A DNA stretch of 64,000 nt from Bacillus sp. 491mf (GTDB lineage: Bacteria; Bacillota; Bacilli; Bacillales; Bacillaceae_G). The number at the start of each line of letters is the position of its first letter. Position 1 is the stretch's first letter. The notes beneath the pieces are model-generated. The model was not told the DNA's origin. It saw nothing but the letters and a program-made list of their open reading frames with translations, and did no database searches. Of this stretch, positions 52,953 to 62,899 are shown one piece after another. The translations under genes were made by a program, and so were the position numbers. The DNA lies in the NCBI RefSeq assembly GCF_900112415.1, contig NZ_FOLV01000007.1, positions 62,001-126,000 of the forward strand, read 5' to 3'.

Positions 52953-53201
52953 ATGGAATGGCTATTAGGAATGATTGGAGTTTGTAGTGTAATCTTATTA
53001 TTCATGCTTCCAGGCGGATTGTTAAGTTCAAGTGTAACTATACTTTTCGTCTGTTCAATAATCTGCACAATTATCATTATTATGTTGTTGATAAAGCGCA
53101 GTAAGGTTATGCTCTTTTTTGGAGTCATTGTGATGACGTTTATTGTTATTCAAATTATAACCCTCTTTATATATCCTACTATTATAGAAGCTTTCCAGTA
53201 G
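52953..53201 (+). CDS. 82-residue membrane protein
   Basis: AAGGGGAA upstream of the ATG. Three hydrophobic segments (about 3-22, 27-47, 53-77) separated by a short basic loop (IKRSK). No known family recognised. Followed by its own terminator. Confidence 0.7.
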   Translation: MEWLLGMIGVCSVILLFMLPGGLLSSSVTILFVCSIICTIIIIMLLIKRSKVMLFFGVIVMTFIVIQIITLFIYPTIIEAFQ

Positions 53202-53231
53202 ACTCTCCGCATCGGTAGCAGAGGGTTTTTG
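53202..53231 (+). terminator. intrinsic terminator
   Basis: 9-base arms with one mismatch and one wobble (53203-53211 with 53218-53226) followed by TTTTTG. Confidence 0.7.
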
Positions 53232-53406
53232 TTTTATATATAAAATTTCTACTTTCGTATTTTCCCCCTGATATATTCGATTTTTATATAGAAGAAATTG
53301 ATGTTTTCTCAATAAAAACGAACAGATTCCAATTATTGTGTTCGGAACTGTCATTTGTTATATTAACTTTAAAGTGTATTGAAAATCTAAAAAAAGAGGC
53401 GAGCGT

Positions 53407-54414
53407 ATGGATAAAAAAGAAAGTACGGTCGTATTGTTTCCGCAATTGTCAGCGCGATATACCGATGAAGGATTTATTGCATTGCGTGAGCGTCGGTTTG
53501 AAGATGCGTTAAAAAACTTCGAAATGTTGCGCCAATACGGAGCACAGACAGAACAATCAGAATTAGCTTCAGTTATTTGCTTGCTAGAATTAAAGGAAAT
53601 GGAAGAAGCGAAAGAACGATGTGAGAAATTACTTGAAACAGGGGAGTTCTTATTTCAAGATATTCTCGAAACGTACATTACGATTTTAGTGCAGACAAAT
53701 GATTACGAAGGTATTATTGAAACGGTGCAGTCTGTTTTACAAACGAAAGAAGTAACAGTAGAGCAAAAGGAAAAGTTAGCACAACTTGCCTTGTTTGCAA
53801 AGAGTATGCTTGAGAGTGAAGAAGCAGTAGTAGAAATAGATGGCGGTTTATCTTTTGATGAACCTGCGTTTGCGGATGCTTTACTGACGGGTGACTACGG
53901 GGAGCAACTGCGCGCGGTGAATCGTCTTGCGACTAAACATGTCGAAAAGGCGCTGCCGACGTTACGTACATTTTTATTAGATGAAACGAAACACCCGTAT
54001 ATTAAAACTTCTATCTTATATGTATTAATGGATTTCGGAATACAAGAAAAGGTAGATATAGAAAAGTTTGGTGAGACAATAACGGTTATACCGGCTAATT
54101 TGGCTTATAATCAATACGATACAGAAAAAGTGTTACATATATTGTCTGAACGATTAGAGCATGATAATCCGTCGATGTATGGGGCAATTATTACATATTG
54201 GAAAGAAATGCAGACAAGTCTCTTCCCGTTTCCTCTATTAACAGATAAAGATGAATTATGGGCAGCTGTTTTAGAGAGAGTTGGAAGGAAACGTTTTGGA
54301 ATGCCAATCGATGAAGAGAAGCTTCTTCAGGAGTATGGTATTACACTGGAAGAATATCATATTGCATATCAGTGGTTTTTACGTATTGAGAAAGAAGGGT
54401 TTATGCCAGTATAA
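53407..54414 (+). CDS. ysoA: TPR-containing protein YsoA
   Basis: 335-residue helical-repeat protein. The N-terminal half has tetratricopeptide-like repeats (EGFIALRERRFEDALKNFEMLRQYG, cited as RRFEDALKNFEML), an acidic linker and a HEAT-like C-terminal half. Position just before tig as in B. subtilis ysoA. Function unknown; probably a scaffold. AGAGGCGAG precedes the ATG. Confidence 0.85.
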   Translation: MDKKESTVVLFPQLSARYTDEGFIALRERRFEDALKNFEMLRQYGAQTEQSELASVICLLELKEMEEAKERCEKLLETGEFLFQDILETYITILVQTNDYEGIIETVQSVLQTKEVTVEQKEKLAQLALFAKSMLESEEAVVEIDGGLSFDEPAFADALLTGDYGEQLRAVNRLATKHVEKALPTLRTFLLDETKHPYIKTSILYVLMDFGIQEKVDIEKFGETITVIPANLAYNQYDTEKVLHILSERLEHDNPSMYGAIITYWKEMQTSLFPFPLLTDKDELWAAVLERVGRKRFGMPIDEEKLLQEYGITLEEYHIAYQWFLRIEKEGFMPV

Positions 54415-54435
54415 TGAAAAAGAATGTTTCAGTTA

Positions 54436-54497
54436 TTGAAACGAGAGTATTCTATGTTATAATGTAAGGGTTGCAAAAGGCTTAAGTCTGCCTTTTT
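54436..54497 (+). promoter_or_regulatory. tig promoter with early hairpin
   Basis: -35 TTGAAA (54436-54441), 16-base spacer, -10 TATAAT (54458-54463). Start would be near 54470. A hairpin AAAAGGC/GCCTTTT with T-run (54475-54497) lies immediately downstream; it may terminate ysoA transcripts or attenuate tig. The remaining leader to tig is about 240 bases and contains another hairpin (54565-54572 with 54578-54585). Confidence 0.6.
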
Positions 54498-54736
54498 ATA
54501 AGAGAACCGAAACACATATTCTCTTACTTATATGTTTCATACTATTCTCGAACAAAATATACCGTATTTGTCTTTTCGACAAATAGTAGATTGAGAAGTA
54601 TATGTCCAAAGCTTTTCGTGATGGATAGAAGGCTGAATTTATCAGTTTGCGTTTGTTGTTTCTTTATAAGGAATGATAAAGGCCTCGATCTCTAGAGGTA
54701 TGTGCATACATTATTATAGTTGGAGGGAAAGAATAA

Positions 54737-56020
54737 ATGGCTGCAAAATGGGAAAAATTAGAAGGAAACGTTGGCGTTTTAACAATCGAAGTTGATGCGA
54801 AAGAAGTAAACAACTCTTTAGACGCTGCGTTCAAGAAAGTAGTAAAAACAATTAACGTACCGGGCTTCCGTAAAGGAAAAATGCCTCGTCCTCTATTCGA
54901 ACAACGTTTCGGTGTAGAGTCTTTATACCAAGATGCTTTAGATATCATCTTACCAAAAGCATACGGAGAAGCAATCGATGAAACTGGTATCTTCCCAGTT
55001 GCTCATCCTGAAATCGACATCGAGAAATTCGAAAAAAGCCAAAACTTAATTTTCACTGCAAAAGTTACTGTAAAACCTGAAGTGAAATTAGGCGAATACA
55101 AAGGCTTAACAGTAGAGAAAACAGATGCTACTGTAACTGACGAAGATGTTGAGAACGAATTAAAATCTTTACAAGAGCGTCAAGCTGAGCTTGTAGTAAA
55201 AGAAGATGGCACTGTAGAAGACGGTGATACAGCTGTAATCGACTTCGAAGGTTTCGTTGATGGCGAAGCATTCGAAGGTGGAAAAGGCGAAAACTACTCT
55301 TTAGCAATCGGTTCTGGCACATTCATCCCAGGCTTTGAAGAGCAATTAGTTGGTCTAAAAGCTGGCGAACAAAAAGAAGTAGAAGTATCATTCCCAGAAG
55401 AATACCATGCAGCTGAACTAGCTGGTAAGCCAGCGACATTTAAAGTAACAGTTCATGAAATTAAAGTGAAAGAACTTCCTGCTTTAGATGATGAGTTCGC
55501 AAAAGATGCAAACGAAGAAGTTGCAACTCTTGATGAGTTAAAAGCAAAAATTCGTGAAAACTTAGAAGCGAGCAAAAAGCAAGAAGCTGAGCACAAAGTT
55601 CGTGACGAAGTAGTAGAAAAAGCTTCTGCAAATGCAGAAATCGATATTCCAGAAGCTATGATCGAAACTGAGTTAGATCGTATGGTTCGTGAATTCGAGC
55701 AACGCTTAAGCTACCAAGGTATGAACTTAGAGCTTTACTACCAATTCACAGGTACTGATGAAGAGAAATTAAAAGGACAAATGAAGGAAGACGCTGCAAA
55801 ACGCGTAACAACTAACCTTGTTCTTGAAGAAATCATCAAAGCTGAAAACATCGAAGCAACAGAAGAAGAAGTAAATGCAGAAGTTGAAAAGATGGCTGAA
55901 ATGTACAGCATGCCAGTAGACGCTGTGAAACAAGCTCTTGGTAACGTTGAAGGTGTAAAAGAAGAACTTCAAGTTCGTAAAGCAGTAGATTTCTTAGTAG
56001 AAAACAGCAAGACTGCATAA
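54737..56020 (+). CDS. tig: trigger factor
   Basis: 427-residue ribosome-bound chaperone. N-terminal ribosome-binding domain with the signature GFRKGKMPR (about 42-50; family GFRxGKxP), FKBP-type prolyl isomerase domain (about 150-245; [30 protein letters not shown]), C-terminal helical arms (about 250-420). GGAGGGA precedes the ATG. Monocistronic. Confidence 0.98.
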   Translation: MAAKWEKLEGNVGVLTIEVDAKEVNNSLDAAFKKVVKTINVPGFRKGKMPRPLFEQRFGVESLYQDALDIILPKAYGEAIDETGIFPVAHPEIDIEKFEKSQNLIFTAKVTVKPEVKLGEYKGLTVEKTDATVTDEDVENELKSLQERQAELVVKEDGTVEDGDTAVIDFEGFVDGEAFEGGKGENYSLAIGSGTFIPGFEEQLVGLKAGEQKEVEVSFPEEYHAAELAGKPATFKVTVHEIKVKELPALDDEFAKDANEEVATLDELKAKIRENLEASKKQEAEHKVRDEVVEKASANAEIDIPEAMIETELDRMVREFEQRLSYQGMNLELYYQFTGTDEEKLKGQMKEDAAKRVTTNLVLEEIIKAENIEATEEEVNAEVEKMAEMYSMPVDAVKQALGNVEGVKEELQVRKAVDFLVENSKTA

Positions 56021-56026
56021 TAAAAT

Positions 56027-56059
56027 AACAAGGCGCGACATTGCTCGTGCCTTGTTTTA
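56027..56059 (+). terminator. intrinsic terminator of tig
   Basis: Stem AACAAGGC-CGA with TCG-GCCTTGTT and T-rich tail. Confidence 0.85.
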
Positions 56060-56280
56060 TAAATATAAATATATTTGTAAAACATTTTGTTATGAAGAAG
56101 GAAATGATTCTTTAAGAGTCGAATATACATATTTCAAAAGTTTTAAAAATTATTTGTACATAACTAACCATATTATTTGTATTTCTCGCCACGTAGTGAC
56201 ATAATATGTATTTACATACGATACATTTATCGTGTACATACGAAGGCAAGGTTTTAGCACTTTGTAAGGGGTGTGAAAAT

Positions 56281-57546
56281 ATGTTTAAATTTAATGATGA
56301 AAAAGGACAATTAAAATGTTCCTTCTGTGGTAAAACACAAACGCAAGTTCGAAAACTTGTGGCAGGTCCTGGGGTTTACATTTGTGATGAATGTATTGAG
56401 CTTTGCACAGAAATCGTGCAAGAGGAGCTTGCAAAAGACGAAGAAGTAGAATTCAAAGATGTACCGAAGCCGGTAGAAATTCGTGAAATTTTGGATGAAT
56501 ATGTAATCGGACAAGATCAAGCGAAGAAAGCATTAGCGGTAGCGGTATATAATCATTACAAGCGCATTAATTCTAGCAGCAAAATTGATGATGTAGAATT
56601 AGCGAAAAGTAATATTTCTTTAATTGGGCCAACTGGTAGTGGTAAAACATTATTGGCTCAAACGTTAGCACGTATTTTAAATGTTCCATTTGCAATTGCT
56701 GATGCAACATCTTTAACGGAAGCTGGATATGTAGGGGAAGATGTAGAAAACATCTTATTAAAACTTATTCAAGCGGCTGATTATGATGTAGAGAAAGCAG
56801 AAAAAGGAATCATTTATATTGACGAGATTGATAAAGTGGCTCGTAAGTCAGAAAATCCGTCAATTACGCGTGACGTATCTGGTGAGGGTGTGCAACAGGC
56901 GCTTCTTAAAATTTTAGAAGGAACTGTAGCGAGCGTTCCGCCTCAAGGTGGTCGTAAGCATCCGCATCAAGAGTTTATTCAAATTGATACAACAAACATT
57001 TTATTCATTTGCGGCGGTGCATTTGATGGTATTGAACCAATCATTAAACGCCGTCTTGGTGAAAAAGTGATTGGCTTCGGTTCTGAGAAGAAAAATGCTG
57101 ATGTAACAGAAAAGCATGTTTTATCGCATGTATTGCCAGAAGATTTATTAAAATTTGGATTAATTCCAGAATTTATTGGTCGTCTTCCAGTTATTGCGAA
57201 CTTAGAACCGCTTGATGAAGGTGCTCTTGTTGACATCTTAACAAAGCCGAAGAATGCACTTGTGAAGCAGTTCCAAAAATTATTGGAGCTTGATGATGTT
57301 GAATTAGAGTTTGAAGAAGATGCTCTTGTTGAAATTGCTAAAAAAGCAATTGAACGTAAAACAGGTGCACGTGGACTTCGTTCTATCATTGAAGGTTTAA
57401 TGCTAGATGTGATGTTCGAACTTCCATCTCGTAAAGACATTGAAAAATGTGTAATTTCAAAAGAAACAGTAACAGAAAATGCAACGCCAAAATTAGTGTT
57501 GCAAGATGGTACTGTGCTTGAGCAAGATACAAAAACATCTGCATAA
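56281..57546 (+). CDS. clpX: ATP-dependent protease ATPase subunit ClpX
   Basis: 421-residue AAA+ unfoldase that feeds ClpP. N-terminal C4 zinc finger (CSFCGKTQ...CDECIELC, about 12-40), Walker A GPTGSGKT, Walker [13 protein letters not shown]-type ClpP loop ([11 protein letters not shown]) and sensor-2 region [16 protein letters not shown] 56281 with AAGGGGTG upstream gives MFKFNDEKG; the frame extending to 56206 is unlikely to be translated. Confidence 0.98.
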   Translation: MFKFNDEKGQLKCSFCGKTQTQVRKLVAGPGVYICDECIELCTEIVQEELAKDEEVEFKDVPKPVEIREILDEYVIGQDQAKKALAVAVYNHYKRINSSSKIDDVELAKSNISLIGPTGSGKTLLAQTLARILNVPFAIADATSLTEAGYVGEDVENILLKLIQAADYDVEKAEKGIIYIDEIDKVARKSENPSITRDVSGEGVQQALLKILEGTVASVPPQGGRKHPHQEFIQIDTTNILFICGGAFDGIEPIIKRRLGEKVIGFGSEKKNADVTEKHVLSHVLPEDLLKFGLIPEFIGRLPVIANLEPLDEGALVDILTKPKNALVKQFQKLLELDDVELEFEEDALVEIAKKAIERKTGARGLRSIIEGLMLDVMFELPSRKDIEKCVISKETVTENATPKLVLQDGTVLEQDTKTSA

Positions 57547-57556
57547 AGTGTTTTGA

Positions 57557-57583
57557 ATAATGGGGGGCTTTGGCCCCCATTAT
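57557..57583 (+). terminator. intrinsic terminator of clpX
   Basis: Stem ATAATGGGGG/CCCCCATTAT (57557-57583). T-run is short. Confidence 0.75.
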
Positions 57584-57607
57584 TTATGAAGTGGAATATA
57601 AACGATA

Positions 57608-57640
57608 GAAACAGCAATTATATAATTGCTGTTTCTTCTT
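57608..57640 (+). terminator. second hairpin between clpX and lonB
   Basis: GAAACAGCAATT pairs perfectly with AATTGCTGTTTC, 4-base loop, followed by TTCTTA. Confidence 0.75.
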
Positions 57641-57702
57641 ATGTTTAGCGTGTTTCCTCCCAGGGGATACTGAAGAGTAAAACATAGCGGGAGGAAATGA
57701 AT

Positions 57703-59373
57703 ATGAGCTGGACAAATATTTTTTTAATCGTTCAACTAGTCTTTGGTGTAATTGTCGGATTATATTTTTGGCATTTACTTCGAAACCAGCGTACGCAAAA
57801 AGTTTCAATCGATAGAGAATCAAAGAAAGAGCTGGAGCAACTTCGGAAAATGCGGGAAATTTCTTTAACAGAACCGCTTGCTGAAAAGGTTCGTCCGGCG
57901 TCATTTGCCGATATTGTTGGACAAGAAGATGGTATTAAATCATTAAAGGCAGCTTTATGCGGACCAAATCCACAGCATGTCATCATATATGGACCGCCAG
58001 GAGTTGGGAAAACAGCAGCGGCTCGTCTCGTACTAGAAGAAGCAAAGAGAAATACGAAATCTCCGTTTCGCCTGAATGCAACATTTATTGAACTTGATGC
58101 TACAACAGCTCGGTTTGATGAACGGGGGATTGCTGATCCGTTAATTGGTTCTGTTCATGACCCAATTTATCAAGGGGCCGGTGCGATGGGACAAGCGGGT
58201 ATTCCTCAACCGAAAAAAGGAGCGGTCACAGATGCGCATGGAGGTATTTTATTTATTGATGAGATTGGAGAACTTCATCCAATTCAAATGAATAAAATGT
58301 TAAAAGTGCTGGAGGATCGCAAAGTGTTTTTGGAAAGTGCCTATTATAGTGAGGAAAATTCTTTTATTCCAACGTATATACACGATATTTTCCAAAAGGG
58401 ATTACCGGCTGATTTTCGTCTTGTTGGCGCAACAACACGTTCACCGGAGGAAATTCCTCCAGCGATTCGCTCACGTTGTTTAGAAGTCTTCTTTCGTGAA
58501 TTAGATACAGAAGAGATTGAAGAGGTAGCTAGAAATGCTGCTGAAAAAGTAGGCATGGAGATAGGGAAACAGGGCGTAGAAATGATTGGCATGTACGCAC
58601 GAAATGGAAGAGAATCCATTAACCTTGTACAAATCTCTGCTGGAATGGCAATTAACGAAGGACGCTCTTCCATAAAGGATGAAGATATTGAATGGGTGAT
58701 TCATTCAAGTCAATTGACGCCTAAATACGAAAAACATATATATCCAATTCCGAGAATTGGTCTTGTAAATGGTTTGGCTGTATATGGGCCGAATACAGGA
58801 GCGTTGCTCGAAATTGAAGTAACAGCAATTCCAGCAAAAGAAAAAGGGTCTGTAGTGGTAACAGGGATTGTTGAAGAGGAAAGTATCGGTAATCAATCAA
58901 AATCGATTCGTCGTAAAAGTATGGCGAAAGGTTCTGTTGATAATGTTGTAACTGTCCTTCGTTCCCTTGATTTATTACCAGAAGGATATGATATACATAT
59001 TAACTTTCCTGGTGGTGTTCCAATTGACGGTCCATCTGCCGGCATTGCGATTGCAACAGGTGTGTATTCTGCAGTTCATCGCATGTATGTCAATAATGAA
59101 GTAGCGATGACCGGTGAAATTAGTATTCACGGGGAAGTAAAACCAGTCGGCGGCGTTTATGCGAAAATAAAAGCAGCAAAAAAGGCTGGGGCAAAGAAAG
59201 TGCTCATTCCCGCAGAAAATATGCAGCCTATTCTTTATACAATTAAAGGTATTGAAATTGTACCTGTACGAAAATTAAAAGAAGTATTTGCATTAGCATG
59301 TATACAAGAGAAAATAGAGCGAACAGGCGATACGTTACTCTCTTTCGAGGAAGACGATGCACAATCGATTTGA
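57703..59373 (+). CDS. lonB: ATP-dependent protease LonB
   Basis: 556-residue Lon-type protease, in Bacillus made in the forespore. An N-terminal membrane span (about 4-25) is followed by an AAA+ domain (Walker [11 protein letters not shown], Walker B GGILFIDEIGELHP) and a Ser-Lys protease domain (catalytic Ser in DGPSAGIAIATG, Lys in KIKAAKKAGAKKVLIP). ATG 57703 is 8 bases after GGGAGG; ATG 57697 is only 2 bases from it. It lacks the N-terminal substrate domain of LonA. Confidence 0.95.
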   Translation: MSWTNIFLIVQLVFGVIVGLYFWHLLRNQRTQKVSIDRESKKELEQLRKMREISLTEPLAEKVRPASFADIVGQEDGIKSLKAALCGPNPQHVIIYGPPGVGKTAAARLVLEEAKRNTKSPFRLNATFIELDATTARFDERGIADPLIGSVHDPIYQGAGAMGQAGIPQPKKGAVTDAHGGILFIDEIGELHPIQMNKMLKVLEDRKVFLESAYYSEENSFIPTYIHDIFQKGLPADFRLVGATTRSPEEIPPAIRSRCLEVFFRELDTEEIEEVARNAAEKVGMEIGKQGVEMIGMYARNGRESINLVQISAGMAINEGRSSIKDEDIEWVIHSSQLTPKYEKHIYPIPRIGLVNGLAVYGPNTGALLEIEVTAIPAKEKGSVVVTGIVEEESIGNQSKSIRRKSMAKGSVDNVVTVLRSLDLLPEGYDIHINFPGGVPIDGPSAGIAIATGVYSAVHRMYVNNEVAMTGEISIHGEVKPVGGVYAKIKAAKKAGAKKVLIPAENMQPILYTIKGIEIVPVRKLKEVFALACIQEKIERTGDTLLSFEEDDAQSI

Positions 59374-59442
59374 AGAAAAGTGTTAGCAAATCAACCGGGG
59401 CAGTTCTCGTTAAAAAGAAAGTTAAATTACTTGAATATGTTA

Positions 59443-59486
59443 GACTTCGCTAAAGTCATTATATGCTTAAGCGAAGTCCTTTTTCT
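59443..59486 (+). terminator. intrinsic terminator of lonB
   Basis: GACTTCGCT (59443-59451) pairs with AGCGAAGTC (59470-59478), then T-run. Confidence 0.8.
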
Positions 59487-59575
59487 TGAACAGAAGTAGC
59501 GTATTGAGTCTCAGCGATTGCATAAGGCTTTATTGTAATATAAAATAGGGAAACAAAGATATTTATGGAGGTGCT

Positions 59576-61906
59576 ATGTCTAATATGAATGCGAACGAAA
59601 GAATTGTGCCCCTCCTACCATTAAGAGGCGTTCTCGTATATCCGACGATGGTTCTGCATCTTGATGTAGGACGTGATAAATCGATCAAAGCGCTTGAGCA
59701 GGCGGCTATGGATGAAAATATGATTTTTTTAGCGATGCAAAAAGACGTGAATATCGATGATCCGAAAGAAGATGATGTTTATAAAGTAGGTACGTTAGCA
59801 AAAGTGAAGCAAATGCTTAAATTGCCAAATGGGACGATGCGTATCCTTGTTGAAGGTTTACATAGAGTAGAGATGACAGAGTTCATTGAAGAAAATGATG
59901 TAATTACAGCTAATGTCCACATGTTAATTGAAGAAGAAGACGGCGATTTAGAAGAAAAAGCGCTTATGCGTACATTAATTGAGTATTTTGAGCAATATAT
60001 TAAGCTGTCCAAAAAAATTTCAGGTGAAACATTTGCGACAGTTGTTGATATTGAGGAACCAGGTCGATTAGCTGATCTCGTATCATCTCATTTGCCGCTC
60101 AAAACGAAGCAAAAGCAACAAATTTTAGAAATCACTGCAGCGAAAGAACGATTACATACACTTATTTCTTTTATTCAAGATGAAAAAGAGTTGTTAAACT
60201 TAGAAAAGAAAATTGGTCAACAAGTGAAACGTTCTATGGAGCGTACACAAAAAGAGTACTTCTTACGTGAACAAATGAAAGCTATTCAAAAAGAGCTTGG
60301 TGATAAAGAAGGAAAAGGCGGCGAAGTAGAAGAGCTTCGCGAAAAGATTGAAGAATCAGGAATGCCAGAAGAAACGATGAAGGCGGCATTAAAAGAGCTG
60401 GATCGTTATGAGAAATTGCCGGCAAGTTCAGCGGAGAGCGGTGTTATTCGCAATTATATTGATTGGTTATTATCTCTTCCTTGGACGGAGGCAACGGAAG
60501 ATCGTATCGATCTTGCGCGTGCTGAACATATTTTAAATGAAGATCATTATGGGCTTGAAAAAGTGAAAGAACGTGTGCTTGAATATTTAGCAGTGCAAAA
60601 GCTTACTAATTCGTTAAAAGGACCTATTCTTTGTTTAGTTGGTCCTCCTGGGGTTGGGAAAACATCGTTAGCTCGTTCAATTGCGACATCAGTGAATCGT
60701 AATTTTGTTCGTGTATCGCTTGGCGGTGTACGTGATGAATCGGAAATTCGTGGTCATCGTCGTACGTATGTCGGTGCGATGCCAGGTCGTATTATTCAAG
60801 GGATGAAAAAGGCAAAAACAATTAATCCTGTCTTTTTATTAGATGAGATTGATAAAATGTCCAATGATTTCCGCGGTGATCCTTCAGCGGCATTGTTAGA
60901 GGTATTAGATCCAGAACAAAATCATAATTTTAGTGATCATTACATTGAAGAGCCGTATGATTTATCAAAAGTGATGTTTGTTGCAACTGCTAATACGCTT
61001 GCAAGCATTCCAGGTCCGCTTCTTGACCGCATGGAAGTTATTTCTATTGCTGGTTATACAGAACTTGAAAAAGTACATATTGCCCGTGAACATTTATTGT
61101 CGAAGCAACTGAAGGAACATGGGTTGAAAAAAGGGAATTTACAAGTGCGCGATGAAGCGCTTCTTGAAATCATCCGTTACTATACGCGTGAAGCGGGTGT
61201 TCGTACGTTAGAACGTCAGCTTGCGAAGCTTTGCCGAAAAGCGGCGAAAATTATTGTAACAGAAGAACGTAAGCGCGTCGTTGTAACGGAGAAGAATATT
61301 ACTGAATTACTTGGAAAACGTATATTCCGTTATGGTCAAGCAGAAACGAAAGATCAAGTAGGGATGGCAACAGGTTTAGCGTATACAGCAGCTGGTGGAG
61401 ATACGCTGGCGATTGAAGTATCTGTATCCCCGGGTAAAGGGAAATTGATTTTAACGGGAAAACTTGGTGATGTAATGAAAGAATCTGCACAAGCGGCATT
61501 TAGTTACATTCGTTCTCGTGCGGAAGAATTACATATTGATCCTGACTTCCATGAAAAACATGATATTCATATTCATGTTCCTGAAGGGGCTGTGCCAAAA
61601 GACGGACCTTCAGCTGGGATTACGATGGCAACGGCTCTTATTTCAGCATTAACAGGTATTCCTGTTAGTAAAGAAGTGGGAATGACAGGTGAAATTACAC
61701 TTCGTGGCCGCGTGTTACCGATTGGTGGATTGAAAGAAAAAACGTTGAGTGCACATCGTGCAGGTTTAAAGAAAATTATTTTACCGGCAGAAAATGAAAG
61801 AGATTTAGAAGATATTCCAGAAAGCGTAAAGGAAAACCTTACGTTTGTGCCAGTCTCTCATTTAGATGAGGTACTAGAGCATGCATTAGTAGGAGTGAAA
61901 AAATGA
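59576..61906 (+). CDS. lonA: ATP-dependent protease LonA
   Basis: 776-residue Lon protease that removes damaged and regulatory proteins. N-terminal substrate domain (about 9-205), coiled coil, AAA+ module (Walker [11 protein letters not shown] about 357-366; Walker [11 protein letters not shown]), and protease domain with catalytic Ser in [11 protein letters not shown] and Lys in [22 protein letters not shown] precedes the ATG. Overlaps ysxC by 4 bases. Confidence 0.98.
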   Translation: MSNMNANERIVPLLPLRGVLVYPTMVLHLDVGRDKSIKALEQAAMDENMIFLAMQKDVNIDDPKEDDVYKVGTLAKVKQMLKLPNGTMRILVEGLHRVEMTEFIEENDVITANVHMLIEEEDGDLEEKALMRTLIEYFEQYIKLSKKISGETFATVVDIEEPGRLADLVSSHLPLKTKQKQQILEITAAKERLHTLISFIQDEKELLNLEKKIGQQVKRSMERTQKEYFLREQMKAIQKELGDKEGKGGEVEELREKIEESGMPEETMKAALKELDRYEKLPASSAESGVIRNYIDWLLSLPWTEATEDRIDLARAEHILNEDHYGLEKVKERVLEYLAVQKLTNSLKGPILCLVGPPGVGKTSLARSIATSVNRNFVRVSLGGVRDESEIRGHRRTYVGAMPGRIIQGMKKAKTINPVFLLDEIDKMSNDFRGDPSAALLEVLDPEQNHNFSDHYIEEPYDLSKVMFVATANTLASIPGPLLDRMEVISIAGYTELEKVHIAREHLLSKQLKEHGLKKGNLQVRDEALLEIIRYYTREAGVRTLERQLAKLCRKAAKIIVTEERKRVVVTEKNITELLGKRIFRYGQAETKDQVGMATGLAYTAAGGDTLAIEVSVSPGKGKLILTGKLGDVMKESAQAAFSYIRSRAEELHIDPDFHEKHDIHIHVPEGAVPKDGPSAGITMATALISALTGIPVSKEVGMTGEITLRGRVLPIGGLKEKTLSAHRAGLKKIILPAENERDLEDIPESVKENLTFVPVSHLDEVLEHALVGVKK

Positions 61907-62499
61907 AAGTAACAAAAGCTGACATTGTCATTAGCGCAGTCAAACCAGAACAATATCCTGAGAGCGATTTACCAGAAATCGCATTAGCGGGTCGTTCAAA
62001 TGTAGGAAAATCATCCTTTATTAATAAAATTTTAAATCGAAAAAAATTAGTGCGTATTTCTTCTAAACCAGGAAAAACGCAAACGCTAAACTTCTTCATC
62101 ATTAATGATATGATGCATTTTGTGGATGTACCAGGTTATGGTTACGCGAAAGTATCAAAATCAGAACGAGCAGCATGGGGCAAAATGATTGAAACGTATT
62201 TCACAACGAGAGAGCAGCTAAACGCAGCTGTGCTTGTTATTGATTTACGTCATAAGCCGACGAACGACGATGTGATGATGTATGATTTCTTAAAACATTA
62301 TGAAATTCCAACAATCATTATTGCAACAAAAGCTGATAAAATTCCAAAAGGAAAATGGCAAAAGCATTTAAAAGTTGTGAAAGAAACGCTTGATGTAGAA
62401 CCAGGAGATGAAGTTGTACTATTCTCTTCAGAAACAGGTCTTGGGAAAGAAGAAGCGTGGAAAGCGATTCATAAGTTTACAAAGACAAAAAACGTGTGA
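61903..62499 (+). CDS. ysxC: ribosome biogenesis GTPase YsxC/EngB
   Basis: 198-residue essential GTPase for assembly of the 50S subunit. G1 [10 protein letters not shown] (about 31-40), G2 T in [10 protein letters not shown]3 DVPGYG, G4 TKAD, G5 SSE. Its ATG overlaps the lonA stop (ATGA), so translation is coupled; AGGAGTG lies in lonA. Confidence 0.97.
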   Translation: MKVTKADIVISAVKPEQYPESDLPEIALAGRSNVGKSSFINKILNRKKLVRISSKPGKTQTLNFFIINDMMHFVDVPGYGYAKVSKSERAAWGKMIETYFTTREQLNAAVLVIDLRHKPTNDDVMMYDFLKHYEIPTIIIATKADKIPKGKWQKHLKVVKETLDVEPGDEVVLFSSETGLGKEEAWKAIHKFTKTKNV

Positions 62500-62520
62500 C
62501 GATTGTCACACGTTTTTTTA
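62491..62520 (+). terminator. intrinsic terminator of lonA-ysxC
   Basis: 10-bp perfect stem AACGTGTGAC/GTCACACGTT with T-run, overlapping the ysxC stop. Confidence 0.9.
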
Positions 62521-62899
62521 TGATCATTTGGTATAATCATACATATTTTTCTCCGATTGAAAGAAGCTAATGAAAGATTGTTTTTAGCATAGATGGAATA
62601 GTTTCCATCACTTGATTCCGATAATTTTTTTTGGTAACGTACAGATAGAGTTGTTATATTATAATTATTATAAAGTGGTTTTTTTTGGAAGAGGTTAGTT
62701 AAGCGTGGAAACGAAAATCAGTTTCCTTTATGAAAACTTTTCCTCACTTTTCATTCTTTACTTATCGCGGGAGATGGCTTATTGTCAGATAAGTAAGGAA
62801 AAAAAGCAACGGTGTTCACATGATTGTCAGATTTATAAGAAGAAAGTTGTATTATGATAGTAGATAAGATGAAAAAACGGTTGAAGGGGGACATGCTGC
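62500..62899 (+). other. 400-base leader between ysxC and hemA
   Basis: Holds the ysxC terminator, the PerR-type box, and an AT-rich stretch with two copies of TTGTCAGATAAGTAAG/TTGTCAGATTTATAAG (62783 and 62826). No ORF with start signals was found. Confidence 0.5.
62632..62673 (+). promoter_or_regulatory. hemA promoter region with perfect PerR-type box
   Basis: TTATAATTATTATAA (62659-62673) matches the PerR consensus TTATAAT-N-ATTATAA exactly. It overlaps a plausible -10 (TATATT 62655-62660 with TTGGTA at 62631). hemAXCDBL is a known PerR target in B. subtilis. The leader from here to hemA is about 230 bases. Confidence 0.75.

Noticed and set aside
56979-57617. 212-codon minus-strand frame
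   Set aside because: Shadow of clpX on the opposite strand, Ser/Pro-rich composition, no ribosome-binding site.
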